Part shown: piece after piece, positions 1-5,126 of the stretch
How the letters are laid out: each line of letters starts with the position of its first letter
Position numbering within the stretch: the first letter of the stretch is position 1
NCBI GenBank assembly: GCA_031271245.1
Contig: JAISWC010000216.1
Coordinates: 1 to 5,126 of the forward strand
Reading direction: 5' to 3'
From: Tannerella sp.
GTDB lineage: Bacteria > Bacteroidota > Bacteroidia > Bacteroidales > Tannerellaceae
DNA: 5,126 nucleotides
Notes under the pieces: model-generated
Database searches by the model: none
Seen by the model: only the letters and a program-made list of their open reading frames with translations
Told to the model about the DNA's origin: nothing
Program-made: the position numbers and the translations under genes

Positions 1-270
1 ACCTTCGCGCAGAGACAGCTCGACTGGATCCTGGGCAACAATCCCTTCGGCTGTTCAACGATGACTGGCGTGGGATACAATCACCCGCGACCCTTCATCA
101 ACAGCGACCAGTTCCGCCCGTACACTCCGCTCCTGCCCGGCGCAGTGATGAACGGTCTGGGAGGCGACCGCGACGACCAGCCTTTTCTTATCACCGAAAA
201 CAACTATAACCAGTCGGAATACTGGACGCCGATGGTGGCCTATACCCTGTGGCTGATGAGTGAGCTGAAC
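1..270 (+). other. C-terminal end of a GH9-like catalytic domain (protein domain)
   Basis: About 90 residues match the general pattern of the last segment of GH9 (alpha/alpha)6-barrel glycanases: a QLDWILGNNPFG helix and loop, MTGVGYNHPRP, LLPGAVMNGLGG, then an Asn/Glu-rich loop leading to SEYWTPMVAYTLWLMSEL. In GH9 the catalytic acid is a Glu in a conserved N-E-x3-4-Y-N type motif near the C-terminus, and E73 of the visible protein is the likely counterpart. The classical YNA is replaced by a YWTP-like motif, which suggests a divergent GH9 subgroup. The Asp nucleophile and base region would lie left of the window. The family call rests on motif resemblance only, so a related (alpha/alpha)6 glycosidase family remains possible. 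Confidence 0.7.
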
Positions 271-3200
271 GCCGGCGAACAGGATATCCTGAAACAGCAT
301 TTTCTAAAACCGCCCGAAAGCATGACCGCCGGCGTATATTGGTACTGGATGTCGGACAATATATCCAAAGAAGGCGTCGTCCGTGACCTGGAGGCCATGA
401 AACGGGCAGGGGTCAACAGCGCTTTTATCGGCAATATCGGCGGTCAGGGCGTAGCGCCCGGCAAAGTAAAAATCTTTACGGACGAATGGTGGGAGGTGCT
501 GCATACGGCAATGAAAACCGCCGGCGAACTTGACATCGAGATCGGCATGTTCAACTGTCCGGGATGGAGTCAGACGGGCGGCCCGTGGATCAAACCTTCG
601 CAGGCGATGCGCTATCTTGCCGCCTCCGAAACAAAAGTGGAAGGACCTGGCAGGGTGACCGTCCGGCTGCCCGTCCCCAACGCCGCTTCGCGCATGGGCG
701 AATGGTCGGGAGACTCGTTTGTTAATAATGAAGACCGTCCGTCGGAAGATTTTCAGGATGTGCGCGTACTGGCTTTCCCGCTTGCCAAAGCATACAAATC
801 GAATCTTTTCGACCTGCCCGGAGCGTCGGTAACCGTTTCCGGCAATATTCTGCGCCCCGACACGGGTGTGCATGTACGCTTCCTGACAAAGGTGCCGGCC
901 GCCTCGCCGATTGCCGCGAGATATGTCATACCCGGCGGGACGCAGGATACGCCCGTCGAATCGTCCATCACCCTCCGCCTGCCGCAGCCGCAGACAGCCC
1001 GCAGCCTGACGGTCTATCCCGCCGGACTGCTCACGGCCGGCGCTCGGTTGCAGGCTAACGTCGACGGTGAGTTCCGTACCGTCGCCTCGTTCAGTTTCAA
1101 CCGCTCGCTGCCCATGCTGCATGTCGGACACGAACCGTTTGCGCCTTCGGTCACCTCGTTCGAGGCTGTCACGTCCGACGAGTTTCGCCTCGTCTTCAGC
1201 AACAGCGACACCCCTAACGGCCTGGGGCAAATCATCCTTTCCCCTGCTCCCGCGGTCGAAAAGTATCCCGAAAAACTGCTCGCCCGCCTGCGTCAGGGCA
1301 GCGCTCCCGCGTGGAATGCCTATCTGTGGGATCCCGTCAGGGCGACCGAAGATGAAACGGGGCTTGCCGTTTCGCCCGGGCAAGTCGTTGACATTAGCGA
1401 TCGGATGAGCGCCGACGGAACGCTTGCGTGGGAAGTCCCGGAAGGCGAATGGCTTGTGCTGCGCACAGGCATGATTCCGACTTACGTCATGACCTCGCCC
1501 GCCACACCCGAAGGTACAGGCCTCGAAATGGACAAGATGAGCCGTGCGTTTATCGCCGGTCATCTCGACGCTTTCATCGGCGAGGTGATGCGCCGCATCC
1601 CGGCAAACGACCGCAAGACCTTCCGCGTCATCATCAGCGACAGTTGGGAAAAGGGCGGTCAGAACTTCACCGACCATTTTATCGATTCGTTTAAAGTGCA
1701 CCACGGATACGACCCGACGCCTTTCCTGCCGGTAATGACAGGGCACGTTGTCGGAAATACTGAAATATCAGACCGTTTCCTGTGGGATGTGCGGCGCCTG
1801 ACGGCCGACATGGAGGCGACAAACAATGTGCTCGGAATGTCGGAAGAGGCTCGCCGGCGCGGACTTGTTACATGGCTCGAGAATTACGGCGACTGGGGCT
1901 TCCCGGGCGAATTTCTGCTGTTCGGCAAATATTCCGACATGGTCGGCGGCGAATTCTGGGAAGACCGCTACAAACCGTACATCCCCGTCGCTGCCTCGTG
2001 TGCCCATATCTACAACAAGGACAGGGTGTATGCCGAAGCGTTCACCAACGGCGCAGGCGCATACCTCCATCACCCCGGATCGCTCAAACCCTTTGGCGAC
2101 GCCGCTTTCACGGAAGGAATGACACGTACCGTGCTGCATGTCTATATCCAGCAACCCTACGAAGACCGCCATCCGGGTATTGATACGTGGTTCGGCATCG
2201 AATTTAACCGCAAAAATACGTGGTTCAGCCATGCCGACCTCTTCACGGCCTATCTCAAACGCTGCGGCCTGATGCTCGAACAGGGGCGCAATATCGCTGA
2301 TGTAGCGTATTTTATAGGTGAAAATATTCCGGTCAACAGCGGGCCGATCGAGATGAAAGACAGCAGCTCGCGACCGGCTAACATCCGCTCCGGTATGCCC
2401 GCCGGATATCATGCGGATTATGTCAATTACGACGTGATAATGAATGATATGAAGGTTGAGAATGGCTTGCTGACCCTGCCTCACGGCATTTCGTACCGCC
2501 TGCTCGTCCTGCCCGACCTCCCGACGATGCGCCCCGAACTGTTGCAGAAAATCGAACAGCTCGTTGCCGACGGAGCCGTTCTGCTCGGCGCTCCGCCCGC
2601 CCGATCGCCAAGCCTTGCCGGCTATCCTGCCGCCGATGCCAAAGTCGGGCAACTGTCGGAGGCGCTGTGGGGATTTACATCCGAAAATTACGCTGCGCCC
2701 GACAAGGCGCCCAAACAGCACAGGTACGGAAAAGGATTGGTGTTGAGTAACATGAGCCTGCATGAGGCGCTGGATCGCCTTCATATCGCACCCGATTTTC
2801 GCTCCGACGCCGACCGTGTCCTCTATGCTCACCGTTCGGCGCCTGACCGTGAAATCTTTTTCGTAAGTAACCAAAACGCTTCCCGCGTGGATTTTGCACC
2901 CGTGTTTCGCGTCGGCGGCGGCACGCCCGAACTGTGGAATCCCGTAACGGGCGAGATACATACCGCGCCCGAATTTTACCGCAGCGATGCCTCAACAACT
3001 GTCCCCCTGCAACTCGAACCCCACGAAAGCGTATTCGTCGTGTTCAACAGCCGGGCAGTCAAACCGCCAAACAGCCGGACAGTCAGACAGCCAGACAGTC
3101 AAACTGTTCTAACCGTCTCTTCGCCCTGGACCGTTACGTTCGAATCCGACCCGGTGAAGCGCGGCCCCGCTAAACCGGCAGTTTTCAAACAGCTGACCGA

Positions 3201-3636
3201 CTGGTCGCAAAACGCCGACGAACGCATCCGCCACTTTTCCGGCACAGCTACCTACAGGACGTCGTTCAATGTTCAATCTTTAAATGCTTTAACGGTCGAA
3301 GATTCACACTTCTATCTCGACCTCGGCAAAGTTGGCGCGATGGCCAAAGTGAAGCTCAACGGTCAGTATGCCGGGGGCGTTTGGACACCTCCTTACCGCC
3401 TCTGCATTGACGGGTTGCTTTATGAAGGAAAGAATACGCTTGAAATTGAAGTGGTTAATACCTGGGTTAATCGCATGATAGGCGACCAGTACCTTTCACC
3501 GGACAAGCGGTTCGTTGATTCGCCTTTCAATCCTTACAAAACGACGTCGCCGCTTCAGGAATCGGGACTGCTCGGGCCGGTCAGCATTTTGAAAATACCG
3601 GGACAAGGCAAGCAGAACCTCTTTCCTGCGTTTTGA
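1..3636 (+). CDS. GH9 C-terminal part fused to GH106 alpha-L-rhamnosidase-type glycoside hydrolase, 5' partial
   Basis: The reading frame is open from base 1 to the TGA at 3634-3636 (1211 residues visible), so the true start lies left of the window. The ATG at 61 sits inside a conserved GH9 motif and is unlikely to be the start. Residues 1-90 resemble the end of a GH9 glycanase (DWILGNNPFG, MTGVGYN, LPGAVMNG, SEYWTP). Residues about 97-1200 are a full GH106 domain: VYWYWMSDN at 112, FNCPGWSQTGGPW at 184-196, PEGEW at 480, GLEMDKM at 507, ISDSWEKG around E550, YAEAFTNG around E679, and the closing SGLLGPV at 1188-1194. GH106 enzymes are inverting, calcium-dependent alpha-L-rhamnosidases acting on pectins and other rhamnose-containing glycans. 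E550 and E679 are the probable catalytic pair, judged from conserved context and spacing. The product is presumably exported, but any signal peptide is off-window. Family assignment of the GH106 part is firm; substrate is unknown. Confidence 0.9.
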   Translation, partial: TFAQRQLDWILGNNPFGCSTMTGVGYNHPRPFINSDQFRPYTPLLPGAVMNGLGGDRDDQPFLITENNYNQSEYWTPMVAYTLWLMSELNAGEQDILKQHFLKPPESMTAGVYWYWMSDNISKEGVVRDLEAMKRAGVNSAFIGNIGGQGVAPGKVKIFTDEWWEVLHTAMKTAGELDIEIGMFNCPGWSQTGGPWIKPSQAMRYLAASETKVEGPGRVTVRLPVPNAASRMGEWSGDSFVNNEDRPSEDFQDVRVLAFPLAKAYKSNLFDLPGASVTVSGNILRPDTGVHVRFLTKVPAASPIAARYVIPGGTQDTPVESSITLRLPQPQTARSLTVYPAGLLTAGARLQANVDGEFRTVASFSFNRSLPMLHVGHEPFAPSVTSFEAVTSDEFRLVFSNSDTPNGLGQIILSPAPAVEKYPEKLLARLRQGSAPAWNAYLWDPVRATEDETGLAVSPGQVVDISDRMSADGTLAWEVPEGEWLVLRTGMIPTYVMTSPATPEGTGLEMDKMSRAFIAGHLDAFIGEVMRRIPANDRKTFRVIISDSWEKGGQNFTDHFIDSFKVHHGYDPTPFLPVMTGHVVGNTEISDRFLWDVRRLTADMEATNNVLGMSEEARRRGLVTWLENYGDWGFPGEFLLFGKYSDMVGGEFWEDRYKPYIPVAASCAHIYNKDRVYAEAFTNGAGAYLHHPGSLKPFGDAAFTEGMTRTVLHVYIQQPYEDRHPGIDTWFGIEFNRKNTWFSHADLFTAYLKRCGLMLEQGRNIADVAYFIGENIPVNSGPIEMKDSSSRPANIRSGMPAGYHADYVNYDVIMNDMKVENGLLTLPHGISYRLLVLPDLPTMRPELLQKIEQLVADGAVLLGAPPARSPSLAGYPAADAKVGQLSEALWGFTSENYAAPDKAPKQHRYGKGLVLSNMSLHEALDRLHIAPDFRSDADRVLYAHRSAPDREIFFVSNQNASRVDFAPVFRVGGGTPELWNPVTGEIHTAPEFYRSDASTTVPLQLEPHESVFVVFNSRAVKPPNSRTVRQPDSQTVLTVSSPWTVTFESDPVKRGPAKPAVFKQLTDWSQNADERIRHFSGTATYRTSFNVQSLNALTVEDSHFYLDLGKVGAMAKVKLNGQYAGGVWTPPYRLCIDGLLYEGKNTLEIEVVNTWVNRMIGDQYLSPDKRFVDSPFNPYKTTSPLQESGLLGPVSILKIPGQGKQNLFPAF
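3048..3103 (+). repeat. Seven-unit degenerate 8-bp tandem repeat inside the GH106 coding sequence
   Basis: The stretch divides cleanly into 8-mers: CAGCCGGG, CAGTCAAA, CCGCCAAA, CAGCCGGA, CAGTCAGA, CAGCCAGA, CAGTCAAA, with consensus near CAGYCARA. Because 8 is not a multiple of 3, three units (24 bp) encode one octapeptide, visible as SRAVKPPN, SRTVRQPD and a partial SQTV at residues 1017-1036. The repeat lies in the linker between the end of the catalytic region (ending near VFVVFNS) and the segment leading to the C-terminal beta-sandwich. The composition differs from the flanking coding DNA. Similar CAGTCAAA-type arrays are, from general experience, found in Bacteroidales, often between genes. 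Confidence 0.8.
3264..3277 (+). repeat. Perfect tandem doublet of GTTCAAT within the C-terminal domain coding region
   Basis: Two adjacent copies of GTTCAAT are followed by an AT-rich run (CTTTAAATGCTTTAAC) that stands out against the GC-rich gene. The encoded peptide FNVQSLNALTV sits where GH106 proteins have a beta-strand and short loop before the LDLG strand. It resembles the FNVQ-type low-complexity peptides encoded by short repeats in Bacteroidales. The doublet is seen directly; its origin as a small insertion is inference. Confidence 0.45.
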
Positions 3637-3671
3637 GAACGGTCCCGACGGCGTCAAAAATCTTGTTTCGG

Positions 3672-4451
3672 CTACGGTTCAAACGTTTGCCAGACTTGTT
3701 CCTTTGTTTGCGGGTCTGGAACGTAGCGGAACGTTTCCGGCGAGGCTTCGAAGGTGCGATAGATGGACAGGCCTTTGCAGATGCCCAGCGCCGTGTAGTC
3801 GCCCGGCTTTTTGCAAATCAGTTCGGAAGGTTGGTAGCGCGGGTTGGCTATCCATTCCAGTTCGTTTTGCCCGTTGTAGACCGGGAACCAGGCGATGCCA
3901 TTGTGCCGTCGCACGCCGTCGTAGACGAAGCCGTAGTCGCGGTCGCACCAGGCGCCGAACGTGAGCGGTTCGTCGGGACAGGCGCTGACGGTGGCGTGCA
4001 CCCAGTCGGGTGGCACAATGACCACGTCGCCCGGATGCGCTTCGACGGCAAAACAGCGTCCCGGACGGTCTTCCGCATATTCCTGCAGGTAGATGACGGC
4101 TTTGCCCGACCAGATTTCGTACACCTCCGGCGTCGACCGTCCGCAGCGTGACGAGACCTTGTGAATGTGTCCCTGGCTGCGGACGGGTTCGCGACCGAGC
4201 CGTCCTGCGGCGTATGTGACGACGCCGTAGAGCAGATGCATCCCGTGCAGCAGCTGGCGGTGATGGTGTTTGCCGACGTCCATTGCGATGGCGTAGACGA
4301 CGTCGGGGCCTTCGCAGCGGGGATTCATCAGGCTGCCGCGGATGTCGTCGAGCCGCCGGAGTTCGGCCTGCGGGCCGAAGACGTCGCTGCCGTATGCAAA
4401 TCCCATCGGATTTGTCGCCGGCCGTATGTCGATTCCCGGATTAAATTCCAT
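3672..4451 (-). CDS. pgiA: Cupin-type (archaeal-type) glucose-6-phosphate isomerase
   Basis: The 259-residue product fits the metal-dependent cupin glucose-6-phosphate isomerase family (PF06560), which interconverts glucose-6-P and fructose-6-P in the cytoplasm and is unrelated to the common PGI fold. The cupin metal ligands are visible: H95 and H97 (SQGHIHK), E109 (TPEVYE) and H152 (PPDWVHATV). The GDVVIVPP strand (141-148) and a DYG motif (172-174) also fit. The start at 4451 is preferred because MEFNPGIDIRP begins the conserved part. The longer frame starting at 4583 would add 44 unrelated residues and overlap the upstream gene by over 120 bases. The upstream gene's TAA lies 4 bases before this ATG, with AAGG between them, implying one transcript. 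The protein is longer than the ~190-residue archaeal enzymes, through an N-terminal segment and a ~75-residue C-terminal extension. Activity on another sugar phosphate cannot be excluded. Confidence 0.85.
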   Translation of the reverse strand: MEFNPGIDIRPATNPMGFAYGSDVFGPQAELRRLDDIRGSLMNPRCEGPDVVYAIAMDVGKHHHRQLLHGMHLLYGVVTYAAGRLGREPVRSQGHIHKVSSRCGRSTPEVYEIWSGKAVIYLQEYAEDRPGRCFAVEAHPGDVVIVPPDWVHATVSACPDEPLTFGAWCDRDYGFVYDGVRRHNGIAWFPVYNGQNELEWIANPRYQPSELICKKPGDYTALGICKGLSIYRTFEASPETFRYVPDPQTKEQVWQTFEP

Positions 4452-4455
4452 CCTT

Positions 4456-5126
4456 TTATGCCTGATTGCGAACGTAAGCCTTGATGGTAGCACACTGCCG
4501 CCCTTCCGACTCGCCGGAGGGACGGATAATGTATTCGTCCACACCCGCCGGCACGATGAACGTTTCGGCATAGTGTACGACAAACGGGTCGAAGGCGTTG
4601 TGTGGGCTTTCGACCGTTGCTTCGCGCCCTTCGACGAGGTTCAGCACGTTTACGCCGCCGCCCGTCCGGTGATGCACGGCGGTGGTAAACCGGTGGCGCC
4701 GGGTTTCGATAAATTCGCGTTCGTGCAGTCCGGTGCGTTCCTCTGTCCATCCGTCGCCGCCGGCAACCGGTTCGACACGGTTCAGGAATTCGCGCTTCAC
4801 CCGCGATTCCGTGCGGTTCCACTGTATTGAACGCTCTCCGTGGGCGATGTTGAGCGGGCGCGGACGCCCGTCAAGTCCCAGCCGTCCCCAGTCCCAGAGC
4901 TTGAAGGTGAAGATAAAGGGCGTCGCACTGATTTCGAGTACCATGGAATTGGCGCCCGAGCAGTGGACGGTTCCGGCGGGAATCAATACGTGGTCATGCT
5001 TTTTGACGGGATACCGGCCGGCGTACTTTTCCGCGTCGAACGTTCCGCTTGTCTGTGCCGCCCGCAAATCATGCAACATGGCTTCGGGATTTATCCCTTC
5101 TTTCAGTCCCAGATAGACGCAGGCGT
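4456..5126 (-). CDS. manA: Class I mannose-6-phosphate isomerase (cupin type), 5' partial
   Basis: The frame is open to the right edge, beyond the first visible ATG at 5079. In-frame residues upstream of that ATG (ACVYLGLKEGINPEA) fit the family, so the gene starts off-window; 222 C-terminal residues are visible. The enzyme interconverts mannose-6-P and fructose-6-P using a zinc ion. IPAGTVHCSG carries H54 (fragment numbering), the expected C-terminal zinc ligand, followed by VLEIS and the long conserved run of this Bacteroidota-style branch: FTFKLWDWGRLGLDG, GLHEREFIETRRH, VNVLNLVEG, FVVHYAETFIVPA. The other metal ligands (the Q-x-H and Glu motifs) would be off-window. It is the first gene of a pair with the cupin glucose-6-P isomerase, 4 bases apart. 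Specificity for mannose-6-P versus a related phosphosugar is not certain from the fragment. Confidence 0.85.
   Translation of the reverse strand, partial: ACVYLGLKEGINPEAMLHDLRAAQTSGTFDAEKYAGRYPVKKHDHVLIPAGTVHCSGANSMVLEISATPFIFTFKLWDWGRLGLDGRPRPLNIAHGERSIQWNRTESRVKREFLNRVEPVAGGDGWTEERTGLHEREFIETRRHRFTTAVHHRTGGGVNVLNLVEGREATVESPHNAFDPFVVHYAETFIVPAGVDEYIIRPSGESEGRQCATIKAYVRNQA

Larger units (their letters stand above)
289..3600 (+). other. GH106 domain, complete (protein domain)
   Basis: The domain begins at about residue 97 (LKQHFLKPPES), where secreted GH106 proteins usually begin just after signal peptide cleavage, and ends at about residue 1200. An N-terminal (beta/alpha)8-like barrel region carries the YWYWMSDN and NCPGWS motifs. 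It is interrupted by beta-rich inserts (roughly residues 205-470). It then resumes with the two Glu-bearing motifs DSWE (E550) and AEAF (E679), 129 residues apart, and the conserved FNRKNTW and LKRCGLMLEQG segments. Residues about 1075-1200 form a galactose-binding-like beta-sandwich (HFSGTATY, LDLGKVG, KLNGQYAGGVWTPPYR, NTWVNRMIGDQ). No expected motif appears missing, so the enzyme looks intact. Confidence 0.9.

Noticed and set aside
61..63. ATG at 61 as the start of the large gene
   Set aside because: The frame is open to base 1 and the residues before this ATG (QLDWILGNNPFG) belong to the same conserved GH9-like motif block, so this Met is internal.
304..1746. 480-residue open frame on the minus strand, antisense to the GH106 region
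   Set aside because: It lies wholly opposite a clearly conserved coding region, has no recognisable domain and is Arg/Gly-rich, as expected of an antisense frame in GC-rich DNA.
1768..2961. 397-residue open frame on the minus strand, antisense to GH106
   Set aside because: Same reasoning: it fully overlaps conserved GH106 motifs on the other strand and has no recognisable protein family.
3680..3689. 10-bp palindrome CAAACGTTTG
   Set aside because: A single copy inside the isomerase coding sequence near its stop; short palindromes of this size occur by chance and nothing around it suggests an operator.
3637..3719. Possible bidirectional terminator between the convergent genes (GACGGCGTC followed by AAAAAT; CCAGAC/GTCTGG pair at 3690-3719)
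   Set aside because: The first stem is only three base pairs with a three-base loop. The second is six base pairs with an 18-base loop, lies within the isomerase coding region and lacks a T tract. Neither supports a terminator call.
4452..4583. Upstream start at 4583 for the cupin isomerase
   Set aside because: The extra 44 residues show no resemblance to the family and overlap the upstream isomerase gene; the ATG at 4451, just after that gene's stop, is more sensible.
4161..4830. Plus-strand open frames opposite the two isomerase genes (107, 162 and 144 residues)
   Set aside because: They are antisense to well-conserved isomerase sequence and show no domain or start-site support.

Overview
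The window is almost entirely coding and holds three genes. One very long gene reads rightward (1 to 3636) and enters from the left edge. Two tightly spaced genes read leftward (5126 to 3672), and the outer one runs off the right edge. The two blocks converge tail to tail across only 35 bases. No RNA gene, CRISPR array, insertion sequence or promoter was found, and no gene-free stretch exceeds 300 bases.

The gene content suggests a gut- or plant-biomass-type member of Bacteroidota, probably of the order Bacteroidales with fairly high GC (an Alistipes-like or related lineage). The clues are a large GH106 alpha-L-rhamnosidase-type enzyme, a class I mannose-6-phosphate isomerase of the style common in Bacteroidota, and short degenerate repeats (8-bp CAGYCARA-like units, and a GTTCAAT doublet) that resemble small repeats scattered through Bacteroidales genomes. 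This placement is inference; no marker gene is present.

The rightward gene is the most unusual item. Its first ~90 visible residues look like the C-terminal end of a GH9-type glycanase. With almost no linker and no stop codon the same frame continues into a complete GH106 domain of about 1100 residues. GH106 proteins normally start with their own signal peptide, and none is present here. This is either a genuine GH9-GH106 bifunctional enzyme exported by an off-window signal peptide, or the product of a deletion or assembly join between neighbouring genes. Near its C-terminal part the gene carries a seven-unit 8-bp repeat. Loss or gain of one unit would stop translation at positions that can be read directly from the sequence, removing the C-terminal beta-sandwich.

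The leftward pair encodes two metal-dependent, cupin-fold sugar-phosphate isomerases: a class I mannose-6-phosphate isomerase, then, 4 bases after its stop, a cupin-type (archaeal-type) glucose-6-phosphate isomerase. Together they could interconvert mannose-6-P, fructose-6-P and glucose-6-P in the cytoplasm. A link to the convergent glycanase gene, such as supplying or using plant-polysaccharide sugars, is possible but not shown by the sequence.
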